A DNA stretch of 64,000 nucleotides. Origin: Haloarcula vallismortis ATCC 29715 (GTDB taxonomy: Archaea; Halobacteriota; Halobacteria; Halobacteriales; Haloarculaceae). Of the stretch, positions 8,898 through 18,321 are shown piece by piece. Where the stretch lies: the NCBI RefSeq assembly GCF_000337775.1, contig NZ_AOLQ01000056.1, forward strand, positions 24,292 through 88,291. The letters run 5' to 3'. Every line of letters starts with the position of its first letter. The first letter of the stretch is position 1. Made by a program: the position numbers and the translations under genes. The notes under the pieces are model-generated. The model saw nothing but the letters and a program-made list of their open reading frames with translations. It was not told where the DNA came from and did not search any database.

Positions 8898-9090
8898 GAT
8901 GTGGTAGTTTTCCGGATTCGAACTGGTCGAACCCGGCGCGTTTGTCGACAGAAGTAGATGCTTGCGAACTACGGATAAGCGTTCCTTCGAATGTGTAAAA
9001 CCCACTCCTATGACCACGAGTGGACATGTACCGTGGGAGTTTCCTTAAGGAATTTAATCAGCGGGTCACCCGTCGGCCGCTGGGCGGCAG

Positions 9091-10128
9091 TTACTCCCCG
9101 GTGACAAGCGAGGGGTCGTTCCGAAAGGCCAGATGTGTCGCGACCGAGAGGCTATCGCGGGCGTGTCTGGCGCTTCGCTCCAGCAGGACGACGGCACGTT
9201 GGAGCGCCAGCAGCGGTTCGGGCCGCTCGGCTTCGAGGTGGGCGTTCAGGTCGGCAATACGGTCGTCGACCAGGTCGAACGCGGCGCGGGCGTCTTCGGT
9301 CGCATCGTAGTCCGGCGTCGTTACCGCTGAGCGGGTGGCACTGGCGGCGTCGTCGAGTGCGTCCCCGAGTTCGGTGAGTTTCGACGCGGTCGTCTGGTCG
9401 GGCGTCGCCGAATCGGTCGCCAGGCCCGCGATCTCGATGGCAGTGTCGGTCATCAGCACCACGTCCTGTGCGACCGAGCGGTAGCCGATGAGGGGAAAGC
9501 CCGTCTCCAATCCGACGGCCTGGTTCAGCCGCGGGTTCCGATAGATGGTAAACACTAGGCGCAGGAACAGGTAAAAGAGCTTCTCGACCTGCTCCTGGCG
9601 GCCCTCAACGGTCTCGACGAGGGTGGTGTCTCCCTCGATAAGCGCGGAAATCGCGTCCCCGCGTATCACTGCCTCAGTACGGCTGAGTCGGCCAAGCAGC
9701 GTCGGGAGGTCGAAGTCCTCCGGTGCGACCGAACACCGGACCGTCACCGTCGTTTCGGCCTGTTCGACGATGCCGAGTCCCATCAGTCGGCGCTCGGCGT
9801 TCATCACGGCGTTGCGGTGTTCGAGACCCAGTGGCGCTGTCGCCTCGACCCGGATGAGCTGTCGGCCCAGAACGTACTGCGTGATGATAGCCCGTTCGAG
9901 CGCGCCGGCGGTCAGCGCGTCGGCGTCGATAGTCGCCTCTACGTCCTCGATGGTTGGCTGTTCGGGGACGACGAGCAGCGACCCGCCGTTCTCGTCGCGC
10001 TGGACGATGACTTCATCACCCTTCGAGATGTCGTGTTGGCGCGCCCAGTCGACGGGTACCGTCACTGCCAGCGTGGAGGAGCCTAACTGCTGTACCTTCC
10101 GTTTCATTCGAATCGGGTCGGGCGTCAC
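9091..10128 (-). CDS. AbrB-PhoU fusion regulator
   Basis: 345 aa. Residues 8-50 (MKRKVQQLGSSTLAVTVP through KGDEVIVQRD) form an AbrB/SpoVT swapped-hairpin DNA-binding domain. The rest is helical with two PhoU-like repeats (for example VETVEGRQEQVEKLFYLFLRL and VLMTDTAIEIAGLATD). This architecture is common in haloarchaea, annotated as phosphate uptake regulator, but no pst phosphate transporter is adjacent here. Either the ATG at 10128 or the one at 10107 could be used. It is 193 bp upstream of the ureohydrolase on the same strand and divergent from the symporter, so local control is possible but unproven. Confidence 0.85.
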   Translation of the reverse strand: MTPDPIRMKRKVQQLGSSTLAVTVPVDWARQHDISKGDEVIVQRDENGGSLLVVPEQPTIEDVEATIDADALTAGALERAIITQYVLGRQLIRVEATAPLGLEHRNAVMNAERRLMGLGIVEQAETTVTVRCSVAPEDFDLPTLLGRLSRTEAVIRGDAISALIEGDTTLVETVEGRQEQVEKLFYLFLRLVFTIYRNPRLNQAVGLETGFPLIGYRSVAQDVVLMTDTAIEIAGLATDSATPDQTTASKLTELGDALDDAASATRSAVTTPDYDATEDARAAFDLVDDRIADLNAHLEAERPEPLLALQRAVVLLERSARHARDSLSVATHLAFRNDPSLVTGE

Positions 10129-10525
10129 TGTTTAGTCCTCTCTTGTTTTCGAGGTATGTCCATCGAATTCTCTACCTGTTGTCCGATTGGGGCGTATTTT
10201 CTACTTTGGGTCGACACAAATACTCCAAAGGCGTACAGAAGTGAATGAAATTTCACTCGGCTCTGGCTACAGTATTAAAACAGTTCTAGGAAACTCAGTC
10301 GATAGATACTGTACATGTATCCACCTACCTGTGACTACAGTGCATGGGCGTTGCGGGATAACTCTACTGTGTAAACAATACTGTCACAACTCCTTTATGC
10401 AGTGCTCAAAACGAAACTCATGTGACTCAATACCGTCCAAATCGAAACCTGTTCGGGGCTAATGCTGGTGGAACGTGCGCTCATATCAACTATATCTGGT
10501 CAATTGTCAGCGGAGGTGGGTCGCC
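10129..10525. other. Intergenic region between divergent phoU-like and symporter genes
   Basis: 397 bp, AT-richer than its neighbours, must hold both divergent promoters. AGTATTAAAAC near 10272 and CTCCTTTATGC near 10390 are the best TATA-like elements for the plus-strand symporter. I see no RNA gene, no long inverted repeat and no guanidine-riboswitch-like element. Confidence 0.4.
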
Positions 10526-12088
10526 GTGAGCGTCATTCTCTACGGCCTCGCTGCCACCATCGTGACGATGATGGCAATCGGGTTCTACGTCGCCAAGAAG
10601 GTCAAGGGCGACAGCATCAACTACATCGTCGCCGGCCGGGGACTCATTCTCCCGCTGGCCGCGGCGACGTTGATGGCGCAGTCGCTTGACTCGAACGCGA
10701 CGCTCGGCAACACCGACCTCGCGGCTGGCTTCGGCTTCTGGGCCGGCGCGGCCCTGCCCGTTGGGCTGGCGCTCTGTCTGTTCCTCACTGGGCTGTTCTT
10801 CGCGAAACCGATGAACCGACTCAACCTCACGACGCTGCCGGACTTCTACCGCCGGAAGTACGGCCGCACCGCCGAAATCGTCGCGAGTGTGATTATGTCC
10901 GTCGCCTACGCGTTCCTGCTTGCGGGGAACCTCGTCGCCGGCGGCTACCTCTTCCAGATTTTCGTCGGAACGAGCTTCCAGTTGGGCGTGTTCATCATCG
11001 CCGGGCTCGTGCTCGCGTACACCGTCGCCGGCGGGCTGTTCTCGGTGGCCTACACCGACGTAATCCAGGCAGGGATCGCGTTCGTCGGCTCCATCGCGCT
11101 CATTGTCTACATCACGGCTAACTACGGCCTCACGATCCCCTCCGGGATGGGGCCGACCAACCTCGGACAACTCACCGACCCGAGCCAGGGGGCGTACATC
11201 AACCTCGCCACCATCGTCGCTCTTGGTCTCGGTGACATCGTCGCCATCGACTTCATGGAGCGGGTATTCGCGGCTGATAGCCCGGAAACCGCACAGAAAG
11301 CCTGCTTCATCGGGGCCGCCGGTACGCTCGTCATCGGCGTCCCGTTTTCCGTCGTCGCGCTGTCGGCAAACCCGATTCTCGCCTCGCTCGGTGTCGAGGC
11401 CGGGAACCAGGCCGTGCTGTACACGCTACTCCAGAACGCCATTCCTCCGTGGCTGGCCGCACTCGTCCTCGCCGGTATCGTCGCCGCCTCGTTCTCGACA
11501 AGCGACGGCGCGATACTGGGAACGTCGGCGGTCATCGCCCGGAACATCGGCAACATCCGCGTCGACGAAGAGAGTACTGCCAGCCCGGCGACGGCCGCGG
11601 ACGGCGGCGTCGACGGGGGCTTCTTCGGCTCGGAGAGCGACAAACTGCTCACCGTCACGCGCCTGATGTCCGTACCGATTACGCTGCTGGGTGTGTTCCT
11701 CGCGATACGGGTGTCTGCGACCGGGATGTTGCTCGTGCTGGCGTTCGACATCATGCTGGCCGGCGCGTTCGTCCCGCTCGTGATGGGGCTGTACTGGTCC
11801 GATATCGCAACCACGCCGGCGGCACTCGGCTCGATGGTCGCCGGCTCCGCGACCCGTCTCGTACTCTTCGTGCTGGTGCCGACGACGTACGCCTACGAGA
11901 ACACGCTCCTGTACATCCCCAACGATATCTTCACTGCCGCCTTCGACGGCCTTCCGACGTTCATCGCCGCCGCGGTGGGGCTCGTGTCGTTCCTCGTCAT
12001 CGCTTACGTCACCAAGGACGACTACCCGATATACAGCGTCGAGAAACAGAGCAACCCCAACATCGTAGCTGGCGGCGAAGAGGACTGA
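10526..12088 (+). CDS. Sodium:solute symporter (SSS family)
   Basis: Polytopic Na+-coupled transporter of about 520 aa with 12-13 hydrophobic helices. The GTG at 10526 is preferred to the ATG at 10475 because GGAGGTG at 10512-10518 is a strong Shine-Dalgarno 7 nt upstream, unusual in a region where many genes look leaderless. SSS features include YIVAGRGL after helix 1, TLPDFYRRKYG, VAGGLFSVAYTDVIQ and a long C-terminal helix set. Members of the family carry sugars, amino acids, urea or pantothenate; the substrate here is unknown. Divergent to phoU-like and ureohydrolase genes, so a nitrogenous substrate is a possibility only. Confidence 0.85.
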   Translation: MSVILYGLAATIVTMMAIGFYVAKKVKGDSINYIVAGRGLILPLAAATLMAQSLDSNATLGNTDLAAGFGFWAGAALPVGLALCLFLTGLFFAKPMNRLNLTTLPDFYRRKYGRTAEIVASVIMSVAYAFLLAGNLVAGGYLFQIFVGTSFQLGVFIIAGLVLAYTVAGGLFSVAYTDVIQAGIAFVGSIALIVYITANYGLTIPSGMGPTNLGQLTDPSQGAYINLATIVALGLGDIVAIDFMERVFAADSPETAQKACFIGAAGTLVIGVPFSVVALSANPILASLGVEAGNQAVLYTLLQNAIPPWLAALVLAGIVAASFSTSDGAILGTSAVIARNIGNIRVDEESTASPATAADGGVDGGFFGSESDKLLTVTRLMSVPITLLGVFLAIRVSATGMLLVLAFDIMLAGAFVPLVMGLYWSDIATTPAALGSMVAGSATRLVLFVLVPTTYAYENTLLYIPNDIFTAAFDGLPTFIAAAVGLVSFLVIAYVTKDDYPIYSVEKQSNPNIVAGGEED

Positions 12089-12172
12089 GCCGAGGGTATC
12101 CGCGCTCTACCTGTCGATACCGTTCGCTCCCAGTTCACAGCAGTACCGATTCGATGCGCGCCTACAGCCACC

Positions 12173-12649
12173 TCAGACAAGCCGGGGCAGTCGGGTCGTC
12201 TCCTCGGTGGACTCTTCCGCCATCACGGGGACCTCTCGCCAGTTAACCACGCCCAGTCGGAACAGCCGGTAACTGTAGGGCTCTCCGTGCGGGGCGAACA
12301 CGACGAGTGCAAAGCGATCGCGGATGTTTCGCCGGTCGGTACCCGTCAGGCCGGACGGTGTTGACGCCGACGTGTGTGAGTGATAGAACACGCGGGGCTC
12401 CGGCGGCACGTCATCGGTGGCCGTGGCGACGAACCGACGCCGCGGCCTCGGGGAGACATTGTCGAGCGGGACGTGGTCAGTCGCGTACAGCCGGTCATCC
12501 CGTCGCGTACACGCCAGGTAGCCGCCGGCCTCGTGGGGATGACTCGCCGCGATACGTGCCGCTATCGCGTCCCGGATTTCGTCGGGAATTGTGAGCGCTC
12601 GGACCCGATGGCTGAAACGCACAGTACTATGGGTACGTGATGTAGCCAT
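12173..12649 (-). CDS. JAMM/MPN+ metalloprotease-like protein
   Basis: 158 aa. HPHEAGGYL supplies the catalytic Glu of a JAMM domain and FYHSHTSASTPSGLTGTD the His-x-His...Ser/Thr...Asp zinc site. Spacing between the HSH and the final Asp is about two residues longer than the usual H-x-H-x7-S-x2-D, though T-G-T-D can take the S-x-x-D role. Archaeal JAMM proteins of this size cleave ubiquitin-like SAMP conjugates (desampylase). A role in removing SAMPs is inference; no samp gene is in the window. Confidence 0.7.
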   Translation of the reverse strand: MATSRTHSTVRFSHRVRALTIPDEIRDAIAARIAASHPHEAGGYLACTRRDDRLYATDHVPLDNVSPRPRRRFVATATDDVPPEPRVFYHSHTSASTPSGLTGTDRRNIRDRFALVVFAPHGEPYSYRLFRLGVVNWREVPVMAEESTEETTRLPRLV

Positions 12650-12754
12650 AGAGGTGTTTCGACTGGCAGACAGTGGTATCGCGGGTCCCGCCCGCAGCGC
12701 CCGGTCTCCATCTCGTCGGCGGTTTTATCCGACAGCTGAGATAACTGGTGTCAT

Positions 12755-14185
12755 ATGACTGACCGGCCTGTCGACGTGGAACCAGCGGGCGAGAACGTCG
12801 CCGGTGAGGCACCTGTCGAGGAGCCGGAAGCCGTCACCGACGACGCGGTCGTCCACGACGACGACGTTGAGCTCGAACGGACAATCGGGTTGGTCGGCGG
12901 GCTGGCAATCGGTATCGGGACGATGATCGGGGCCGGAATCTTCGTCTTTCCCGGGTTAGCGGCCGCCAACGCTGGGCTGGCAGCGACGCTCTCGTTCGCA
13001 ATCGGTGGGCTGGTCGCGTTGCTCGTGGCGCTTCCGACCTCCGAACTCGCCACGGCGATGCCCCGGAGCGGCGGCGGGTACTACTTCATCTCGCGAGGAA
13101 TGGGAACGGCGTATGGCGCAATCGTGGGCCTCGGACTGTGGCTGGGGCTGATGTTCGCATCCGCGTTCTATCTGGTCGGACTCGGTCACTACGCGAGCGC
13201 CGTGTTCACTGAGCTCAACATCTCACTCCCGTTCAGTCCAGTCATCGGCATCGGGCTGCTGTTCGGGGTCGCGCTGACGGCACTCAGTATCGGCGGCACG
13301 GAAAACACTGCGAAGATTCAGAACGCGGTGGTCGGGATTCTCCTCGTCGTGCTCACAGCGTTCCTTTCTTACGGTGTTCTCGATGCTGTGGGGGTGTTCG
13401 GTGGCGGAACCGTTCCGGAACAGTTCTTCTCCAGAGGATACTTCCGGGTGTTGACGACCGCGGCGCTCGTGTTCACGTCGTACTTGGGGTTCGCGCAGGT
13501 CGCTACTGTCGCGGGTGAAATCAAACAGCCGGGCAGGAATCTGCCGCTGGCGATGGTGGGGTCGGTCCTGACTGTCACCGTCTTTTATGTTGTCACAATT
13601 TTCGTCGCGACCAGCGCGTTCGGCGCTGCACGACTGGGAGCGTTCGGGGAGACAGCGATGGTCGAAGTCGCCCGTGACTTCCTCGGGTTGCCCGGTGCGG
13701 TCGCGATTCTGGGTGCCGGGCTGCTGGCGACGTTTTCGAGCGCGAACGCGTCGATTCTTAGCGCTTCGCGGGCGGTCTACGCTCTGAGCCGTGATGCCCT
13801 GCTCCCCAGAAAGGCGAGCGAGGTCAACCTTCGGTACGGCACTCCGCACGTCGCGTTGCTCTCCGCTGGCGGACCGATTCTCGTCCTCGTCGCGACTGGC
13901 CGGGTCGAACTGCTGGCTGAGGTTGCCTCGTTTCTTCACCTGATTATGTACGGGCTGATGTGTATCGCCCTGATCGTGTTGCGCCGTCGGAACCCCGAGT
14001 GGTACTCGCCCAGCTATCGGGTGCCGGGCTATCCGGTGGTCCCGGGTATGGGTGCGTTCGCGAGCTTCGGACTAATTGTCTTCATGCAGCCCGCATCTAT
14101 CGGTATCGGCATCGTGGTCATGCTCGCCTCGTACCTCTGGTACCGTTATTACGCTGGGGATGTGACACTCAAAGGAGACATCTAA
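12755..14185 (+). CDS. APC-family amino acid permease
   Basis: 476 aa with an acidic cytoplasmic N terminus of about 45 residues, then 12 hydrophobic helices. Helix 1 contains the substrate/ion site consensus ([15 protein letters not shown]), and [15 protein letters not shown] follows helix 2, both diagnostic of the amino acid-polyamine-organocation family. A TATA-like GGTTTTATC about 30 nt before the ATG suggests a leaderless message. The UspA-type gene begins 2 bp after the stop, so the two form an operon; haloarchaeal permeases of this group are often paired with or fused to Usp domains. Confidence 0.9.
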   Translation: MTDRPVDVEPAGENVAGEAPVEEPEAVTDDAVVHDDDVELERTIGLVGGLAIGIGTMIGAGIFVFPGLAAANAGLAATLSFAIGGLVALLVALPTSELATAMPRSGGGYYFISRGMGTAYGAIVGLGLWLGLMFASAFYLVGLGHYASAVFTELNISLPFSPVIGIGLLFGVALTALSIGGTENTAKIQNAVVGILLVVLTAFLSYGVLDAVGVFGGGTVPEQFFSRGYFRVLTTAALVFTSYLGFAQVATVAGEIKQPGRNLPLAMVGSVLTVTVFYVVTIFVATSAFGAARLGAFGETAMVEVARDFLGLPGAVAILGAGLLATFSSANASILSASRAVYALSRDALLPRKASEVNLRYGTPHVALLSAGGPILVLVATGRVELLAEVASFLHLIMYGLMCIALIVLRRRNPEWYSPSYRVPGYPVVPGMGAFASFGLIVFMQPASIGIGIVVMLASYLWYRYYAGDVTLKGDI

Positions 14186-14187
14186 TT

Positions 14188-14922
14188 ATGACGGACCGAC
14201 CATCGATACTCGTCCCGATCCGCGTGCTCGAAGGAGAATCGGTCCCTGAGGGTATCCCTGAGCTACTTGCGCATACCCACGTCGTCCTGCTGGGGTATCA
14301 CGTCATCCCAGAACAGACTGCCCCCGGACAGGCCCGGATGCAGTTCGAGGACCGGGCCGTGGGGCGGCTCGATGAGTACGAAGAGATGTTCGAGGAGGCC
14401 GGAGCCACTGTCGAGCGGCGGCTCGTGTTCACCCATAACGGCCAGAAGACGATTGACCGCATGATCTACGAGCACGACTGCATGGCCGTTCTCGTTCCGA
14501 ACGCCACGGGGCCAGTCGAAGACGTGCTGGTCCCGGTCCGCGGGGCCATCGGGGTTGACCGCCTTTCCCGTGTCGTCGCGAGTGTGTTCGGAGCGACGGA
14601 CGCCGACGTGACGTTGTATCACGTTGCGGCCGAAGACACGACGGACGACGATATCCAGACACTTCTCAGTGGAATGACGGACCGTCTGGTGGAGTTCGGG
14701 ATGGATTCGTCGACTATCGAGACGCGGATCGACCGCGACCGGAAACCCCTTGACGCAATTGTGGACGTGGCTGATTCGTTTGACGCGGTCGTGATGGGTG
14801 AAACCGACCCGTCGCTGACGACGTTCGTGTTCGGGATGCCGGCCGATCAGGTCGCCGACCGGTTTCTCGGACCGGTGTTTGTGGTCCAGCGCGAACGCGC
14901 TTCAGCGGACGAAGACGGGTAA
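14188..14922 (+). CDS. UspA-family universal stress protein, partner of the APC permease
   Basis: 244 aa from the ATG at 14188, which has AAAGGAGA at 14171-14178 as a Shine-Dalgarno located inside the permease gene. Two tandem Usp-like halves: the first starts PSILVPIRVLEG, the second DVLVPVRGAIGVD, and the C terminus holds FDAVVMGETDP, a Usp strand-helix. The ATP-binding G-x2-G-x9-G-(S/T) loop is not obvious. Translational coupling with the permease suggests it modulates transport; this is inferred from context. Confidence 0.85.
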   Translation: MTDRPSILVPIRVLEGESVPEGIPELLAHTHVVLLGYHVIPEQTAPGQARMQFEDRAVGRLDEYEEMFEEAGATVERRLVFTHNGQKTIDRMIYEHDCMAVLVPNATGPVEDVLVPVRGAIGVDRLSRVVASVFGATDADVTLYHVAAEDTTDDDIQTLLSGMTDRLVEFGMDSSTIETRIDRDRKPLDAIVDVADSFDAVVMGETDPSLTTFVFGMPADQVADRFLGPVFVVQRERASADEDG

Positions 14923-14985
14923 CTCACCCTGATTCAGTATCCGGCCGGCTGGATAGCCGTCTGTGTCTGCACACCTGTCATGCCC

Positions 14986-16611
14986 TCAATGTCCCACCGC
15001 CCACGGGTAGCCACCCGTTGCCGTGTGAGCGTGGTCGTGTTCACCGTCGGCTCCGCGCTCGCCTGCGCTGGTCCGCACGATGTCGTCGACTCGAAGGATC
15101 TGTGTCACGACGGCGACTGCCCGTTGCAGTGCACTCTTGAACACCATCGATGGTTCCAGAACACCCGCTACAATCATATCGCGTGGATTGCCATCAGGAC
15201 CGACACCGACCGTCTCTGAGCCGGCGTCGTGTCGCTGTCTTATCGCTGTCAGCGTGTCCAGTGGGTCCGTACCCGCGTTCGAGGCCAGTGTCCGTGGGAG
15301 CGATTCCAGCGCGGTTCCGAACCCATCGAAGACGAGCTGTGTCCGGTCCGGTATCCCACTGGACAGGGCGGCGAGCTCCATAGCCAGCGCGGCCGGCACC
15401 GCACCCCCGCCCGGAACGAACGTGCCACCGTCGAGTGTACCGCGGATGACATCGATACAGTCTGTCACGATGCGGCGGACCTCCTCCGCGACGTGTGGCG
15501 TGCCGCCACGGAGCAGTACTGTTCTTCGTTGCTCCTCGGGGCAGCCCTGCAGCACGAGTGTCTGAGTCGTCCCGACCGTCCGCCGTGTGACTGACTCGAC
15601 AGTACCGGTGTCATCCTCGGTAAGTTCATCGACGGACATGACCGGCGTGCTCCCCGTCGCCCGTGCGATAACGTCAAACTCGTCCCGCCGGGTCCGTTCG
15701 ACGGGGAGCACACCACGCTGGGCGAGTGCGGTTCTGACCGCTTCGTCGATTGATTTCTGACAGATTATAACGGTCGCGCCTGACTGTACCACCTGCTCTA
15801 CGAGGTCCGTTTTGCGCTCCCGCTCGTAGTCCTGCAACGCGCTCCGTTGGGTGGTGTCCCGGACCTCCACCGACTGGACGCGGTCCGACTCCTCGATACC
15901 GATTTCGCCGTCGACCATCGCGACGGCTGGCTCGTCGTCAGTTTCGGCGCGCGGGTGGAGCGCTTCCAGAGCAGTCGAAGAACTCTTTAGATCGACCACG
16001 ACGCCGTCAAGGCACGCTGACTCGCGGAGTTCGCCGCCGTGATAGGACCTGAGTGTGAGTTTCGACGTGTCGAATTCGACGGCCTCCAGTGCGTTGAGGG
16101 TCAGTTCGGCGAACCGGTCGGTCGACACGTCGTCCCAGCGCCCCGTGACAGCGGTCTTTGCAATCTGTGTCAGCCGGTCGTCGTGTCGGCAGTCGAGGCC
16201 ACGCTCGTACTGCCCGAACTGGTCGAGGGCGGCCTCTGCAGCTTTGACGTAGCCGTCGACGATTGTTGTCGGATGGAGCCCATCCGAACGGAGTGTCGCA
16301 GCCTCGTCGAGGAGTGCGCCGACGAGCACGACAGCTGTCGTTGTCCCGTCCCCAACGGCGCTGTCCTGTGCGGCCGCGGCCCGTTCGACCAGCCGGCCGA
16401 CCGGATGGGTGATGTCCATCCACTCGACGATGCTCGACCCGTCGTTGGAGACGATGACCGTTCCGTTCTCGCCGACGACCATCTTGTCCAGCCCGTTGGG
16501 CCCGAGCGTCGTCCGGATTGTGTCGGCGAGTTCCCCGGCAGGCGTCTGTGTGTCGTTTCGCTCGCTGGTGTCGCTATCGCCGTCGACGTCACCGGTCGTA
16601 TCTCCCAGCAT
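14986..16611 (-). CDS. Divergent thermosome/CCT-type chaperonin subunit
   Basis: 541 aa group II chaperonin. Landmarks in order: TTLGPNGLDKM, NDGSSIVEWMDITHPVGRLV, the ATP loop GDGTTTAVVL, an Asp at the equivalent of the hydrolytic residue (VTDCIDVIRG), PGGGAVPAALAMEL, LASNAGTDPLDTL and the final GVLEPSMVFKSALQRAVAVVTQILRVDDIV. Sequence between landmarks departs strongly from ordinary haloarchaeal thermosome subunits, and the C terminus is His-rich (GEHDHAHTATGG) instead of the usual Gly/Met-rich tail. It is likely an accessory subunit (third CCT type). Convergent to the UspA gene, and directly downstream of the formamidase with 31 bp between them. Confidence 0.85.
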   Translation of the reverse strand: MLGDTTGDVDGDSDTSERNDTQTPAGELADTIRTTLGPNGLDKMVVGENGTVIVSNDGSSIVEWMDITHPVGRLVERAAAAQDSAVGDGTTTAVVLVGALLDEAATLRSDGLHPTTIVDGYVKAAEAALDQFGQYERGLDCRHDDRLTQIAKTAVTGRWDDVSTDRFAELTLNALEAVEFDTSKLTLRSYHGGELRESACLDGVVVDLKSSSTALEALHPRAETDDEPAVAMVDGEIGIEESDRVQSVEVRDTTQRSALQDYERERKTDLVEQVVQSGATVIICQKSIDEAVRTALAQRGVLPVERTRRDEFDVIARATGSTPVMSVDELTEDDTGTVESVTRRTVGTTQTLVLQGCPEEQRRTVLLRGGTPHVAEEVRRIVTDCIDVIRGTLDGGTFVPGGGAVPAALAMELAALSSGIPDRTQLVFDGFGTALESLPRTLASNAGTDPLDTLTAIRQRHDAGSETVGVGPDGNPRDMIVAGVLEPSMVFKSALQRAVAVVTQILRVDDIVRTSAGERGADGEHDHAHTATGGYPWAVGH

Positions 16612-16642
16612 TAGTGTCGACAGTCGGCGTTGTCTTCAGCCC

Positions 16643-17917
16643 TCATTCCAGCGGGTCGTCGGTGACACAGAGGTCACCGCGGTCAGCGCTGTTGTGTTCG
16701 ATGCCCGTCGGCGACGCGTCGAACTCGAACGCGCCCGTCGGGAGCGCCAGCGTCGAACAGGCGTTTGGCACGTCCACGACGCCGCTCTGTCGCCCTTCGA
16801 CCGGGACGGTCCCGAGGATGTGCAGCGCCTGCTGGCCGGTGTAGCCGAACTGCTTGAGGTAGTCGATGGCCTGGAGGCAGGCCCGCCGGTAGGCAGTATG
16901 CGAATCGATGTACTTCTGTTCGCCGTCCTCCGTGACGGAGTAGCCACAGAAGGTGACGTAGTCCTCGAAGTTCGGTCCACGGTGGCCCGGCTCGAAGATC
17001 GGATGGTCGACGCCGAACTTCTCCATCCCGTCTTTCACGAGGTCGAATTCGAGGTCGACGTAGGCGGCCATCTCGATGGCGCCACAGAAAGATATCTCAC
17101 CGTCCCCCTGCGAGGCGTGGAAGTCGCCGATGCCGAACTTCGCGCCCTCGACGTAGACCGGGAAATACACCGTCGACCCGATAGAGAGGTCTTTGATGTC
17201 GTGGTTGCCGCCGTGTTCTCGGGGTGGGACGGTTCGGGCCGCGACCTCCGCGGCCTCCTCGGCCTCGTCGGGGTCCATCTCGCCCATGAGCGCCCCATCG
17301 GGCGTTGGCGGATTCGCCACGGCTGGCTCTGCCTCCCCAGTCGGATGGTTCGGTATCGACTCGGGGTCCTCGGCGTGTTTGTCGATGAGTTCCTGTTCCC
17401 GTTCGTTCCACGCTTCCAGCAGCTCTTCGCTGGGCGCACATCCTGCGAGGCCGGGGTGAATCTTCCCCTCGTACTCGACAGCAGGGATGTGTCGCGAGGA
17501 GACTGTGTAGCCGTCGATGTCCCAGATTGATTTCGCCGCCTTGGGGAAGTGGTCGGTCAGGAAGCCACCACCGTTTTGCTGGGAGAACGTGCCCGTGAAG
17601 CCGAACTCCGAGCGGTCGTTGAGCGGCCCCATGTCGTGGAACTCGACTTTCAGCAGGTCACCCGGTTCGGCCCCGTTCACATGCACCGGCCCCGCGAGAT
17701 AGTGAACCTGCGAGAGATCAACGTCGCGGACCTCGTTGGCGTTGTCGTTGTCGGTTATCTGCCCACCGGTCCAGTCGAGAGCCTCCAGTCGCATGCTCTC
17801 GCCCGGGTCCGCTTCGACGACCGCCGGGATGTCCGGGTGCCACCGATTGAACGGGTTTGCGCCCGGCTGTTCGTCTGGCGCGCTGTCGACATCGACCTCG
17901 AACTTCGCTTCTGGCAT
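16643..17917 (-). CDS. fmdA: Formamidase/acetamidase
   Basis: 424 aa, close to the usual length of the FmdA/AmdA family, which hydrolyses formamide or acetamide to ammonia and the acid. The N-terminal pattern is characteristic: NPFNRWHPDIP, LDWTGGQITDNDNANEVRDVDL, GPVHVNGAEPGDLLKVE, NGGGFLTDHFP, HPGLAGCAPS, and later HASQGDGEISFCGAIE. A TATA box 29 nt upstream of the ATG indicates a leaderless mRNA. The divergent chaperonin follows on the same strand 31 bp downstream and may be co-transcribed. It may supply ammonium from amides. Confidence 0.9.
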   Translation of the reverse strand: MPEAKFEVDVDSAPDEQPGANPFNRWHPDIPAVVEADPGESMRLEALDWTGGQITDNDNANEVRDVDLSQVHYLAGPVHVNGAEPGDLLKVEFHDMGPLNDRSEFGFTGTFSQQNGGGFLTDHFPKAAKSIWDIDGYTVSSRHIPAVEYEGKIHPGLAGCAPSEELLEAWNEREQELIDKHAEDPESIPNHPTGEAEPAVANPPTPDGALMGEMDPDEAEEAAEVAARTVPPREHGGNHDIKDLSIGSTVYFPVYVEGAKFGIGDFHASQGDGEISFCGAIEMAAYVDLEFDLVKDGMEKFGVDHPIFEPGHRGPNFEDYVTFCGYSVTEDGEQKYIDSHTAYRRACLQAIDYLKQFGYTGQQALHILGTVPVEGRQSGVVDVPNACSTLALPTGAFEFDASPTGIEHNSADRGDLCVTDDPLE

Positions 17918-17940
17918 TACGACAACAGTATCGGATAGGA

Positions 17941-17950
17941 TACATATAAG
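17941..17950 (-). promoter_or_regulatory. TATA box of the formamidase gene
   Basis: On the minus strand CTTATATGTA centred 29 nt before the ATG at 17917. This is close to the archaeal consensus and gives a leaderless or very short leader transcript. Confidence 0.6.
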
Positions 17951-18321
17951 TGTTCGGCTGATTGACGTTTAACAAATACACTTCTGAATCGGGAGACGAA
18001 ACACTGCTAAGCTATACTCTGTTATATAACTACAAATCTGGGCTATTCGGGGTAGAATATACACACCTACTATTCTCAAAATATCTCTGTCGCTTCGAAT
18101 AGTCTCGCTCGTGATAGTGAATTATGTTCACGTACCACAATTCGTCCTCACAGTGTCTCAGTTGCTGCACCACAGCTATCCGGAGTCAATGAGACGACTG
18201 ATCAGGGTACGTGGTCCGGGCAAGACCCGGTATCTTGGGGGAGTGGGCACGCCACATCGTTCGACCGGATCGTTCAAGCATTCAGAATAAAGTTCGTCCA
18301 GATTATCATTCTGGATGCCAT
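17951..18321. other. AT-rich intergenic region
   Basis: About 370 bp upstream of both the formamidase (minus) and the HIT gene (plus). The first 150 bp are strikingly AT-rich with several TATA-like words (GTTATATAAC near 18024, GAATATACAC near 18054). CAGAATAAAG near 18284 is a reasonable TATA box for the HIT gene. No coding or RNA gene is supported. Confidence 0.45.

Noticed and set aside
8912..8935. tRNA T-loop-like sequence (GGTTCGACCAGTTCGAATCC) on the minus strand
   Set aside because: No acceptor, D or anticodon stem can be built around it; it lies in the leader of the ureohydrolase gene.
7755..8957. 400-residue plus-strand ORF opposite the ureohydrolase
   Set aside because: Antisense shadow of a GC-rich gene with clear metal motifs on the minus strand; the translated sequence is low-complexity Val/Asp/Gly.
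10129..10525. Guanidine-type or other riboswitch upstream of the symporter
   Set aside because: No conserved hairpin motifs seen, and the gene appears to start near a normal Shine-Dalgarno.
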